A DNA stretch of 64,000 nt from Manis javanica (taxonomy: Eukaryota; Chordata; Mammalia; Pholidota; Manidae). The stretch covers positions 4,727,001 through 4,791,000 of the forward strand of contig NC_133170.1 in NCBI RefSeq assembly GCF_040802235.1, written 5' to 3'. Shown one piece after another: positions 12,840 to 24,844 of this stretch; within the stretch, counting starts at the first letter, position 1; the number at the start of each line of letters is the position of its first letter. The notes under the pieces were generated by a model. The model searched no databases, was not told where the DNA came from, and was given only the letters and a program-made list of their open reading frames with translations. Made by a program: the position numbers and the translations under genes.

Positions 12840-14120
12840 AGTGGAGCCTGAGAAAAGGTCAAGGCTGGAATAAACTGTGAGGGAGCTTCTATCTGGAGAC
12901 TACACATCCCTGGAGGTCCATGAGGTGATTAAGAGAGAAGGTATAGGCCCCAAAACAGAACGGTGGTGAGCACTTACATTTAGAGATTGAGGAAAAGAAG
13001 AGGCACTGAGAAAAGCAATGAAGACACAGATGCCAGAGAAAGGGAATAGATGTGACATAAAAGCAAAGAGGAAAGAGAAGGAAGGAGGCTTGTCAGCAGC
13101 ATCAACCACCACCAAATAGCTAGAGTCTCAAAATAAAGGCAAGAATCTGAATTCTGAGAATGAGGAGGTCATCAGTGGCTTCTGGGTGAGCAGACTCAAG
13201 AAAACAGCCTGAGCAGGCATCACCCGGCGTCTGGGCGGGTGGGAAAGCTGGGCTGCGAGGCCAGAACAGGTAATGGGGACGTAGAGCTTGCTGGAATGCA
13301 CTTCCCTGTGATTTCAGACCAGCCAGTAGGATGATAGGAGACGGGCTGAACACTTGAGTAGGAGCGACCTTGTGCGTTTTACACAGAAGGGAAGATTCAA
13401 GTAAGAAGAAACTAAAGATGGCAGAAGAGAATAAGCTGCTGTGGGAACATGACCCCAGGGGAGACAGGAGGAGGAGACGTAGGACCAGGAATGGGAAGCG
13501 CAGCCCTTAGAACGGGCAAGAGACACGTTCCCAAAGAGGGGGCGGAGAAGCCTGAACGTAAGCACAGAAAAGTAGAGGTTCAGGAGAGAAACACTGAGGA
13601 TGTTCAAATTGAAAATCTTCAATTTTCTTCTTAAAGAAGGCAAGTTTTTAGCACCTAGAAAGCAGAGGGTAAGATTTTAGGACTAAAGGAAAGTAAGAAA
13701 TATTTTAATTAATTGAAGCCACAGCTGACAAGTTTACTGAACGCCTTCTCTGAAATAAGCAGAGACAACAAAGGACTTAAAGAACAAAACCACAGAATTA
13801 GGGACCCAACTGAAAAGAATGTGAACTTTTAATAAAACCCAGCTGGATGGTTTCACGATTTTGCTCAGCTTTTTGGAGAAAGGAAAGTGAAGGAAGTTAG
13901 TGGTGCTGCACAAGACTGGAAACTGAAATAGCGAGAATGGCAGAAATCACAGAAGGAAGAAACATGGCGTCCAGAGGCCGGCGAAGACAGGAGGGCCCGG
14001 GCCAAGCCGAGTGGTGAGGTCAGTGAATACTGAGAGGAGTTCAGAACCTACGAATTGTGATTTGGGTGTGGAGCAAGTTACCAGAAAGGAGGAAATAAAG
14101 CGCTTGTGACCAGAAAAGGG
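12840..14120 (-). mobile_element. Probable old L2 copy
   Basis: Purine-rich sequence (repeated GGAGGAGG, GAAAGAGAAGGAAGGAGG and AGAGATTGAGG-like pieces, and AGGAGACGGGCTGAACACTTGA) resembles the reverse complement of the L2 body. Divergence is high, so both the boundaries and the assignment are soft. No gene is seen. Confidence 0.35.
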
Positions 14121-14554
14121 TGCTCCAAGTTTGAGACCCTGACTTAAAATGATTCCAAGTAAAGCGACCTAAGTGCCCAGTCCGCAGTTTCAACTTAGAA
14201 TCTGTATCATCAAGACAGGTGGGGTGTTAAGGATGGAGGCCAAAGACAGCCACAAGGGTAGGGCTAGATGCTAAGGCTCAAAAAGGGTTGTGACGCAGAA
14301 CACTAGCCTAAAAATGCTAAAGGAATAGAATGTTTTTGAGGCTGGATGTGTCTTCAGGGGCAAGTCAAGTCTGAATTAAGGTAAAGAACCGGAAGTTCTA
14401 CTTGAGAATCCGAGACCACAGGAGACCCCGCTTTGCAACAGAACTAGGCGGCAAAGTCATCAGGGAGCCAGTGAGGACACACGGCAGAAAGGGCCAGGGA
14501 CCCGGACGGAGACACGGTTCCCTGCCCGCACCTACCTCATCCCCTCTTCACGGT

Positions 14555-14645
14555 GACCTTTCTAGTCCTTAAAACTACCTGGAAGGCATTATCCCTATTT
14601 TACAGATGAAAAAAAAAAAATGCGGTTCCAGAATTTCAGTCTTGT
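14555..14645 (+). repeat. MIR fragment
   Basis: AAAACTACCTGGAAGGCATT followed by ATCCCTATTTTACAGATGAA is the MIR core. An A-run at 14609-14620 interrupts it. Confidence 0.55.
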
Positions 14646-14759
14646 CCTGACTGTAAAATCTCAGGTCTGTCCATCATGGCAGAGTGGCTCCTGGCGGTCC
14701 CAAGTGTTAGCTGCGGCTTTCAAGGACTACAAGTCATCTCTGATTATCTGGAAAGGGTA

Positions 14760-15695
14760 TGACACTGTTTTTTTTTAAATTGAGGTATAACTGACATGGG
14801 AACATTATTTCAGGTGCACATGATTCCATATTTGTATATATTGTGAATGAACACAATAAATCTAGGTAACATCCATATAAATAGTTTGGTTCTTGTGAAA
14901 AAAAAGTTCTTGAAAACTTTTTAAGATTCCTTCTCTTAACAACTATGCAATCTCTCAAATATGCACTGCAGTAATTATTAACTGTAGCCACCATGCTATA
15001 CATTACTTCCATGTGACTTATCTTAACTACAAGTTTGTACCTTTTGACCCATTTCGCCCACCTCCTGCCTCTGGCAAGCTCCAGTATGTTCTCTGTATCT
15101 ATGAGCTCCGTTTTTTGTTGATGTTGTTTTCAAATTGTACATACAGAAGATCACATGGTGTTCGTCTTTCTCCTGACTATGTCACTTAGCATAATGCCCT
15201 CAGGGTCTACCCATGTTGACGCAAATGGCAAGATTCCCTTCTTTGTATGGCTTAGTAGTAGAGTCCAGTGGACATTTCAGTTCCTTCCATATTTTGGCTA
15301 TTGTAAATAACGCAGTAAGCATGGAATACATATATCTTTCCTGGCTAGTGTTTTCATTTTCCTTGGATAAATACCCAGAAGTGGGATGGCTGGATCATAC
15401 TTCCGAGGAACCTCCAAACCGTTCTCCACAGTGGCTGTACCAGTTCATGTTCCCACCAACGTGCACCAGGGTCCTCTTTTTCTCCACTTCCTGGCCAATA
15501 CTTCCTTCCTGTCTTTCTGATAACAGCTCTTCTAACCACTCACTGTGGTTTTGACTTGCATTTCCCTAATGATTAGTGAGGCTGAGCACCTTATGTGTCT
15601 GTTGGCCATCTGTACATCATTTTTGGAAAAATGTCTATTCAGGACCTCTGCCCATTTCTTAATCAGCTTATTTTTTTGCTGCTGAGTTTTATGCA
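14760..15695 (-). mobile_element. L1 3' end, 5' truncated
   Basis: The + strand shows the reverse complement of an old L1 3' UTR (AATTGAGGTATAACTGACAT, then an AT-rich stretch). The ORF2 end follows (TCACTTAGCATAATGCCCTC, CATGTTGACGCAAATGGCAA, GTGGGATGGCTGGATCATAC), stopping near 15690. It aligns to 18950-19660. It ends about 230 bp before an SLC2A13 exon. Confidence 0.85.
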
Positions 15696-15922
15696 CAATG
15701 TATTTATATTTGTCTTGAATTATATTCAGCTCTACAAAGCTCTGTGTGAGCTTGCATAAATAATATTGTATCTCTAAATCTTAATTTTTTTTTCAAGGAA
15801 AACATCTTGGACCCTTTTCCTTAATGACATTAAGAAACTCCCAAATATATCCAAGATGATCACACTGAATTTCTGCAACTATACCCTTCAGCGCTAATAC
15901 TCGGATTGCATTATTTTTTCAG

Positions 15923-16044
15923 GTGTGAAAATGAAACCAAGTTCAAAACAGAAGAAGTATTTTGGGCTTACAACTTCTGCCCAACTCCGTACTCCTGGAC
16001 TGCACTTCTGGGCCTTATTTTATATCTTGTCTTCTTCGCACCTG
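15923..16044 (+). CDS. SLC2A13: SLC2A13 internal coding exon (third from last)
   Basis: This exon encodes about 40 residues of the proton/myo-inositol symporter HMIT (GLUT13), a 12-helix major facilitator family sugar transporter. The acceptor is a T-rich tract ending in CAG at 15920-15922, and the donor is GTAAAC at 16045. The reading frame begins with the last base of a codon and then reads [18 protein letters not shown]. It starts in the large extracellular loop that precedes helix 10 and includes a possible N-glycosylation site (NET). It then enters a hydrophobic stretch, [17 protein letters not shown], taken as helix 10. The last G is the first base of a glycine codon completed by the exon at 16160. 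The match to mammalian SLC2A13 is by recognition of the sequence, and the splice phase agrees with the following exon. Earlier exons lie outside the window to the left. Confidence 0.95.
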
Positions 16045-16159
16045 GTAAACAAAGGTTTTGTTGTTATTATTGTTTTGTCACATTTTAGAGGGGACAATCT
16101 ACTTTTTTCAAATTCCTTACATACTACTTTACTAAAATTTTTTATTTTGTGTGTCTCAG

Positions 16160-16312
16160 GAATGGGGCCAATGCCTTGGACTGTGAATTCTGAAATATAT
16201 CCCCTTTGGGCACGAAGTACAGGAAATGCATGTTCATCTGGAATAAACTGGATTTTCAACGTTCTGGTCTCACTGACATTTTTACACACTGCCGAGTATC
16301 TTACATACTACG
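16160..16312 (+). CDS. SLC2A13: SLC2A13 penultimate coding exon
   Basis: This 153-nt exon continues the symporter frame with [20 protein letters not shown]. That segment holds the GPMPW motif and the E-(I/L)-(Y/F)-P...R signature typical of sugar-transporter family members at the end of helix 10. It is followed by [20 protein letters not shown], which forms helix 11. The acceptor is TGTGTCTCAG ending at 16159 and the donor is GTAAGA at 16313. The exon starts with two bases completing a split glycine codon and ends with one base of another glycine codon, which pairs with the GA at 30374. No stop or frameshift is seen. The upstream intron is only 115 bp, while the downstream one is about 14 kb and packed with L1. 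Confidence 0.97.
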
Positions 16313-17435
16313 GTAAGAAAATGTTTTTTCTTCAACTATAGTTTCATTTTTATTTTTTCCTGCCCTGTTTTTTAGATATGATGTCATTTGTAATTGAAAG
16401 ACTAGATGGTTCTATTTTCGCTGTTACAAATATCTCCATGTGGCTTTCTTGTTCCCCAGAGGCCTTGGAAACGAACCTGGCAGGAGTCGGAGGAATCCTC
16501 TCCTGACCAACTCTCTTGTGCCGGCCTCTCAGTGCTTCACAGCCCTCATTCACCCACCCTCTCCCTCAACCCACACATCTCCCAGGCTGGAAATCTGTAC
16601 AGCCCGGCTTTTAGTTTCATAAACATAAACAGAGAGTGATAGGAAGCTGTCCCGTGACAGGGATGGAGTCATGTTCACGGGCAGATCAGAGGAGGGCTAA
16701 CCGTTAACTTCCCTGACTGTGGTTCTGAGACTTACGACTGGCCATTTATCATGTACGCTGCTCAGGCCAGGTGCCCATCAGGGGCCCTGAGACCAGAACC
16801 ACCATAAACAGGATGGGTGTAGTCACGTGAAAATGTGTGGAACTCAGACTAATACTGGGCAGTACTGAGTCTGGAAAAAGTACTGGGAAGCTTTTAAAAG
16901 TCCACTTTTCCTAAAATGAAAACACTTGCCTTTAGCAAGAGGATTTCTTCCTTGTTTGTATGGGCATACAGGCTATGACGGAGTCTTAGTGATGAGCTAT
17001 GAGGTGCCCATCCTAATCTCACCATTAGCCTCTGGTGTACGGGGACTGCCTACTGCTTAGACCCTTTTCTGGTCCCTTCCCCCAACACCCACCTCACCCC
17101 CTTCTCTGGGCACTTAAAATTCCTTCTTTGTAGGAACAGGTGTATTTAACAGCCTCCTGTCCCCCACCCTTTACCACTGGACCATAAATCCCTTGAGCTG
17201 AGGTCAGTACTATACTTTGTTCACCACTTTATTCCTGTGTCTTCCAGGGCATCCTATTCACTTGATAAGCCCTCAAAATTACCTGTCAAATGAATGAGAC
17301 GAGGAAACGCTACAAAAAGCTATTCCTCCTCTCTTCTGAACATGATGAATTTGTATTTCTTATTTTCTTTAATACTGTTTGTCTAATGCTTTCTTTATAA
17401 AACTCCTCTCTCTCCCAATCACCATTTAGAAATAG
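16313..17435 (+). other. SLC2A13 intron start with L2 3' end
   Basis: This is the start of the 14-kb last intron. At about 17140-17295 it contains an L2 3' end in sense orientation (GGACCATAAATCCCTTGAGC, TTCACCACTTTATTCCTGTG, TCAAATGAATGAGACG). The remainder looks single-copy and no exon is recognised. Confidence 0.5.
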
Positions 17436-17439
17436 TCTC

Positions 17440-18727
17440 CATTTCTTCTAGGTGGCCCATTTATTGGCATACAATTTTTCATACAGTTATCTAATAATTC
17501 TTTGGATTTCTGTGGTATCTGGTGTGACTATTCTTTTTCATTTCTGACTTGGTTTGTGTGCCATCCTTTTTTCTTGGTAAGTCTATGAGTTTGTCTATCT
17601 TGTTTATCTTCTCAGAGAATCAGCTCTTGGTTTCATTGAATGTCTTCTGTTTCATTCTCTATTTACTGCTCTGATCTTATGTCCCCTCCTCCTAAGTTTG
17701 GGTTTCCTTTGTTGTTCTTTTTCTGGTTTGTGATTTTAGACTGTTTATTTGGGATTGTTATTGTTTCTGGAGGTAGGCCTGTAGTGCTGGGTACTTCCCT
17801 CTTAGAACTGCTTTTGTGGCATTCCACGAATTTTGGACTGTTGTATTTTTTTTCGTTTGTCTCCATTGATTGCTTGATTTAATGTGTTCATTGATCCATT
17901 GATAATTTAGAAGTGTGTTGTTTATCCTCCATGTGTTTGTGGGCTTGTTTCCTTTGCATAATTTGTTTCTAGTTTCATACCATTGTGATCTGAGAAGCTG
18001 CTTGATACAATTTCAAACTTTTGAATTTATTGAGGCTCTTTTTGTGGCCTAGTAAGTGACCTATTCTGGAGAACGTTCCATGTACACTTGAGGAAAATGT
18101 TTATCCTGCTACTTGTGGGTGGAATGTTCTGTAGATGTCTGTTAGGTCCATCTGATCTAATGTATTGTTCAGTGCTTCTGTTTCCTTCTTTATTTTCCGT
18201 CTGGTTGATCTATTGATGTGAGTGGTGAGCTGAAGTCTCCTACAGTGAAGGCGTTGCATTCTATTTCTCCCTTTAATTCTGTTACTGTTTGTTTTGCATA
18301 TTTAGGTGCTTCTATGTTAGGTGCATAGACATTTCTAATGGTTATATCCTCTTGTTGGACTGACCCCTTTATCATTACGTAATGTTCTTCTTTGTCTCGT
18401 TGCTTTGTTTTGAAATCTGTTTTGTCTGATGTAAGCACTGCTATTCCTCTTTTCTCTCCCTATTGTTGGCATGAAGTATCTTTGTCCATCCCTTCACTTT
18501 TTGTCTGTGTATGTCTTTGGGCCTGAAATGAGTCTCGTAGGCAGCATATACATGGGTCTTGTTTCTTTATCTGTTCTGCCACTCTGTCTTTTGGTTGGTA
18601 CATTCAGTCCATTAACATTTAAGGTAATTAATGAGTACACACCTTATTGTTTTTGTAGTTCCTCTGTTCCTTTCTTCCTCTCTTATACTCATTATTTGAT
18701 GGTTTTCTTTAGCATTGTGATTTGATG
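17440..18727 (-). mobile_element. Older L1, left part (ORF2 endonuclease region)
   Basis: On the minus strand this encodes broken ORF2 endonuclease sequence. The frame at 18190-18438 reads NVYAPN and FTVGDFSSPLTSIDQ, matching the conserved NVYAPN and GDFN-PL-IDR motifs of L1 endonucleases. The left end lies inside ORF2, so the element lacks its 3' half. The right end, at 18727, stops at a younger L1, and the same element continues at 24845. Sequence parallels 21500-22740 of the younger L1. Confidence 0.85.
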
Positions 18728-18736
18728 TCTCTTTTT

Positions 18737-21700
18737 CTTTTTATTATGGTATCATTGTTATACAATCTTACGAAGGTTTCATGTGAGCCACACTGTGGTT
18801 ACTAGATTCCCCCCATTATCAAGTCCCCCCCACACACCCCATTGCAGTCACTGCCCATCAGTGCAGTAAGATGCTATAGGTGACTACTTGTCTTTTCCAT
18901 GCTATACTGCCTTCCCTGTGACCCACCTGAATTATGTCTGCTAATCATAATGCTCCTTAATCCCCTTCTCCCTTCCCACACTGCTGTTTTATTCCTTCAG
19001 TCAGTCTTGCTTCATGGTTATACCCCACAAATTAGTGAAATTATTTGGCACTTGTCTTTCTCTGCCTGGCTTATTTCACTGAGCATAATACACTCTAGCT
19101 CCATCCATGTTATTGCAAATGATAGGGATTTGTTTTCTTATGGCTGAATAATATTCCATTGTGTGTATATGTACCACATCTTCTTTATCTATTCAGCTAC
19201 TGATGGGACACTAAAATTGGTTCCATATCTTGGCTACTGTAAATAGTGCTGTGATAAACATAGAGGGGCATATGTCTTTTTGAATCTGGAATCTTGTTTT
19301 ATTTGGGTAAATTCCTAGGAGTGGAATGACTGGGTCAAATGGTATTTCTATTTTTAGTTGTTTTGAGGAACCTCCATATTGCTTTCCACAATGGTTGAAC
19401 TAATTTACATTCCCACCAACAGGTCCCCTTTCTCCACATCCTGACCACCATTTGTTGTTCCTTGTCTTTTCGATGTTGGCCATCTTAACTGGTGTGAGGT
19501 GATATCTCATTGTGGTTTTAACTTGCATTTCCCTGATAATTAGCAATGTGGAGCATCTTTTGATGTGTCTGTTGACCATTTGAATTTCTTCTTTGGAGAA
19601 GTGTCTTCAGATCCTCTGCTCATTTTTTAATCTGGTTGTTTGCTTTTTCAGTGTTGAGGCATGTGAGTTCTCTATATATAATTTTGGATGTTAACCCCTT
19701 ATCGTATCTGTCATATACGAATATATTCTCCCATACTGTAGGGTACCTTTTTGTTTTATTGATGGTGTCCTTTGCTGTACAGAAGACTTGTAGTTTGATG
19801 TAGTCCCATTTGTTCATTTTTGCTTTTGTTCCCTTGACCAAGGAGATGTTCTCAAGAAGAAGTGGTGCATATTTATATTCAAGAAATTTTTACCCATATT
19901 TTCTTCTAAGAAGTTTTATGGTTTTGTAACTTACATTCAGGTCTTTGATCCATTTTAGGTTTGCTTTTGTGTATGGAGTTAGACAATTATCCAGTTTATT
20001 CTCTTACATGTAACTTTCCAGTTTTGTCAACACCAGTTGTTGAAGAGGCTGTCATTTCTCCATTGTATATTCATGGCTCCTTTATTGAACATTAATTGGC
20101 CTTATATGTTTGGGTTTATATCTGGGCTCTCTATTCTGTTCCATTGACCTATGAGTCTGTTCTTGTGCCAGTACCAAATTGTCTTGATTACTGTGGCTTC
20201 ATAGTAGGGCTTACATTCAGGGAGCATAATCCCCCAGCTTTTTTCTTCCTTCTCAGGATTGCTTTGGCTATTCAGGGTCTTTTGTGGTTCCACATGAATT
20301 TTAGAACTATTTGTTCTAGTTCACTGAAAAATGCTGTTGGTACTTTGATAGGGATTTCATTCAATCTGTAGAATGCTCCAGGAAGGATGACAATATTAAT
20401 TCTTCCTATCCATGAGCATGGGATGTATTTCCATTTATTGGTGTCTTTAATTTCCCTCATGAGTGTCTTGTAGTTTTCAGGGTATAGGTATTTTCTTCTT
20501 TTTGTTGCTATTGTAAATAGAATTCTTTTCCTGACTTTTCTTTCTGCTAGTTCATCATTAGTATATAGTAATGCAACTGATTTCTGTGTGTTGATTTTGT
20601 GTACTGCAACTTTGCAGAATTCAATTATTAGTTCTAGTAGTTTTGGGGTGGATTCTTTAGGGTTTTTTATGTAAAACATCTTTTTATTTACAAACAGTGA
20701 CAGTTTTACTTCTTCCTTGCCAATCTGGATGCCTTTTATTTCTTTATGTTATCTGATTGCTGTGGCTAGGACATCCAGTATTATATTGACTAAAGTGGGG
20801 AGAGTGGGCTTCTTTGTCCCCAGTCTTAGAGGAAAAGTTTTCAGCTTCTTACTGTTAAGTATGATGTTGGCTGTGGGTTTGTCATATATGGCCTTTATTA
20901 TGCTGAGATATTTTCCCTCTGTACCCATTTTGGTGAGAGTTTTTATCATAAATGGATGTTGAATTTTGTTGAATGCTTTTTACAGCATCTATGGAGATGA
21001 TCACGTGGTTTTTGTCCATCTTTTTGTTGATGTGGTAGTGTATGATGTTGATGGATTTTCAAATATTGTACCATCCTTGCATCCCTGGATTAAATCCCAC
21101 TTCATCATTGTAGATGATCTTTTTGATATATTTTTGAATTCAGTTTGCTAATATTTTGTTGAGTATTTTTGCATCTATGTTGATCAGGGATATTGGTCTA
21201 TAGTTTTCTTTTTTTGTGGTGTCTTTGCCTGGTTTTGGTAGTAGAGTGATGCTGGCCTCATAGAATGAGTTTGGAAGTAGTCCCTCTTCTACTTTTTGGA
21301 AAACTTTACAGAGGATGGGTACTAGGTCTTCTCTAAATATTTGGTAAAATTCAGTGGTGAAGCCATCTGATCCATGGATTTTGTTCTTAGGTAGTTTTTT
21401 GATTACCAACTCAATTTCATTGTTGGTAATTGGTCTGTTCACATTTTCTGTTTCTTCCTGGGTCGACCTTAGAAGGTTGTATTTTCCTAGAAAGTTCCCT
21501 ATTTCTTCTAGGTTATCCAGTTTGTTGGCATATAATTTTTCATAGTATTCTCTAATAATTTTTGTATTTCTGTGGTGTCTGTAGTGATTTTCCCTTTCTC
21601 ATTTCTGATTTTGTTTATGTGTGTAGACTCTTTTCTTGATAAGTCTGGCTAGGGGTTAAATTATTTTCATAATTTTCTCAAAGAACCAGGTCCTGGTTTC

Positions 21701-24700
21701 ATTGATTCTTTCTGTTGTTTTATTCTTCTTGATTTTATTTATTTATGCTCTGATCTTTATTAAGTCCCTCTTTATACTGACTTTGGACTTCATGTTCTTC
21801 TTTTTCTAGTTTTATTAATTGAGATTAGATTGTTCATTTGGGATTGTATTTCTTTCTTGAGGTAAGCCTGTATTGCAATATACTTCCCTCTTAGAATGGC
21901 CTTCACTGCGTCCACAGATTTTTGGGTGTTAAGTTGTTGTTTTCATTTGTCTATATATATTGCTTGATCTGTTTTAATTTGGTCATTATTATTTAGGAGC
22001 ATGTTGTTAAGCCTCCATGTGTTTTTTGTTTGTTTGTTTTTGCATAATTTATTACTAGTTTTGTACCTTTGTGGTCTAAGAAGCTGGTTGGTACAACTTC
22101 AATCCTTCTGAATTTACTGAGGCTCTTATTGTGGCCTACTATATGATCTGTTCTGGAAAATGTTCCATGTGCACCTGAGAAGAATGTGTATTTTGCTTCT
22201 TTTGGGTGGAATGTGCTGGAGATGTCTGTTAGGTCCATCTGTTCTAATGTGTTGTTCAGTGCCTCTGTGTCCTTACTCATCTGTCCTTTGGAGTGAGTGG
22301 CATGTTGAAGTCTCCTAAAATGAATGCATTGCATTCGATTTCCTCCTTTAACTCTGTTAGGATTTGTTTCACATATTTAGGTGCTTCTATATTTGGTGCA
22401 TAGGTATTTATAATCGTTATATCCTCTTGTTGGACTGACCCTTTTATCATTATGTAATGTCCTTCTTTTTCTCTTGTTACTTTGTTTGAAATCTATTTTG
22501 TCTGATACAAGTACTGCAACTCCTGCTTTTTTCTCCCCACTGTTTGCATGAAATATCTTTTTCCATCCCTTCATTTTTTTGTCTGTGTATGTCTTTGGGT
22601 TTGAAGTGAGTTTCTTGTAGGCACTATATAGATGGGTCTTGTTTTTTCATCTATTCTGTAAGTCTGTATCTTTTAATTGGTACATTCAGTCCATTTACAT
22701 TCAGGGTAAGATTATATGTACTTATTGCCATTACAGGCTTTAGATTCGTGGTTACCAAAGGTTCAAGGATAGCTTCTTTACTATCTAATAGTCTAACTTA
22801 ACTCACTTATGCTATTTCAAACACAATCTAAACGTTCTTTTTTTTTCTTCCCTTTTTCTTCTTCCTCCTCTCTTTATATATTAGGTATCATATTCTGTAC
22901 TCTTTGTGTGTCCCTTGAATGACTTTGTACATAGTTGATTTAATTTTGCATTTGATTAGTAATTAATGGTCTACTTCCTTTACTGTAGTTTTATTTTCTC
23001 TGGTGACAGCTATTTAGCCTTAGGAACACTTCCATCTATATAGCAGTTCCTTTAAAACACACTGTAGACATGGTTTGTGGGAGGTAAATTCACCCAACTT
23101 TTGCGTGTCTGCAAATTGTTTAGTCCCTGCTTCAAATTTAAATGATAATCTTACTAGGTAGAGTATTCTTGGTTTGAGGCCTTTCTGTTTCATTGCATTA
23201 AATATATCATGACACTCCCTTCTGGCCTATAAGGTTTCTGCTGAGAAGTATGATGATAGCCTGATGTTTTTTCCTTTGTATGTGATCTTTTTCTCTCTCT
23301 GCTGCTTTTAATACTCTATCCTTGCCCTTGATCTTTGCCATTTTAATCATTTATATGTCTTGGTGTTGTCTTCCTCCGGTCCCTTGTGTTGGGAGATCTC
23401 TACACTTCCATGGCCTGAGAGACTATTTCCTTCCTCAACTGGGGAAGTTTTCAACAATTATTTACTCAAAGATCCCTTTTTCTCTTCTTCTTCACATACC
23501 CCTAATAATGCAAATATTGTTCGGTTTGGATTGGTTGCACATTTCTATAAATATTTCATTCCCAGAGATCCTTTTTTCTCTGTACCTCAGCATCTTTGTA
23601 TTCCCATTCTTTAATTTCTATTTCATTTACTATCTCCTCTACCTCATCTAATCTTTTAAATCCCTCTATTGTATGTTTCATTTCAGATACTGTATTTTTC
23701 AAAGTTTCTATCTCCTTGTTCTCCTTGACATCTTTAACATTTTTCTGTAGCTCTGTAAGCATGTTTATGATTTTTCTTTTGAAGATTGGTGATTTCAGTT
23801 TCACTTAGCCCTCTTTCTGGTGTTTGAGGGATTTTGGTTTGTACAAGATTCTTTTGCCATTTCACATTTCTAATGATTACTAAGGAATAATAACTTTGTG
23901 TCGGCAGCACCCTCTAGTGCCCAAAAGCTCTACTCTCTGGAGCTGCCCAGCACCTGGATGGATGGCAGGGGTTGCAGGTGAGCAGAACCAGTGCTTGCCA
24001 GGAGGAAAGAGTTCTTTCCTGCTTCCCAGATGAAGTTCCTGCCTCCACTGCCAGGACCAGTGGGCCAAGGATGCAGGGAGGAGCCTCTTACACCCTTGTA
24101 GCTGCCATAGGCGGGGCCGCCCTCTGGCTGGCCTGGCACAATGATGGGGCAGCAGGTTTGCGAACCAATGCCAGCCGTTAGTAGCAGCAGGCTGCATATC
24201 ATGGTGGAAAGCCTCAGAGCTGCACTGCCAGCCAGGAGGATGGAGCACCTGAAGGTTCCCAACTTGCTGGGTTGGGTGTGCCAGGAAAATTCTGTCCACC
24301 TGTCCTTTCTCCTGAGCACCAAGCTCTGTGCAATCCTTTCCCCTTTAGCAGCCTTCTCACTGTTGGTAGTCTTTCAAAGTGCCCACCTTTCTTTCATCCC
24401 GGAGCAGCCAGTTGTGGGTACCTGTTCTCCACAAGCGGCTGGAATCTCAGTCTGAGTATTCTGCCTGTCTTTGCTTTCCAACCCCACTAATCTCCAGAGC
24501 ACTATAATGGGGATTCGTGCTCCTGGAGCAGATCTCCAGGGTGGGTGTTTAGCAGAGCTGGGCTTCTACTCTCTCCCCGCTCCATTTCTCTTCCTCCTGC
24601 CTGTGAGCTGGGGTGAGGGGAGGGCTTGGGTCCCGCCAGATTGCGACTGTGCTACTTTACCTTTTTCTGTGAGGTCTTCTCTTTTCCTCAGATGTAAGAA

Positions 24701-24835
24701 GTCTATTGCAGTCTTGTTTCAGGTTGCTCTTTCAGGATTAGTTGTATTTGCTGAATTTTCGTGTTATATGTGGTTTTGAGAGGAGATTTTGCCTGACTTC
24801 TCACACCACCATCCTTTTCTCCTGGAAGCCTGGTT
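18737..24835 (-). mobile_element. Younger near full-length L1, inserted in an older L1
   Basis: Read on the minus strand it has a GC-rich 5' UTR (about 24830-23880), ORF1 with a coiled coil (23804-23556), and ORF2. ORF2 includes the endonuclease (22574-21993, with FSRTDHIVG near the catalytic SDH region), reverse transcriptase (21442-20272, with [11 protein letters not shown] and [20 protein letters not shown]) and a C-terminal part. The 3' UTR carries the G-rich signature and ends at 18737. Many stops and shifts break the frames. At the catalytic FADD position (about 20682-20693) the sequence reads FVNK, so the aspartates are lost. It is about 6.1 kb and immobile. A 9-bp direct repeat TCTCTTTTT at 18728-18736 and 24836-24844 may be its target-site duplication. 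Confidence 0.88.
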
Positions 24836-24844
24836 TCTCTTTTT

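Noticed and set aside
15925..16341. + strand frame through two SLC2A13 exons and the short intron (138 codons)
   Set aside because: It is in the wrong frame for the first exon and reads through the intron. The spliced frame matches SLC2A13.
23880..24322. Overlapping minus-strand frames of 130-139 codons
   Set aside because: They lie in the 5' UTR of the younger L1 upstream of ORF1.
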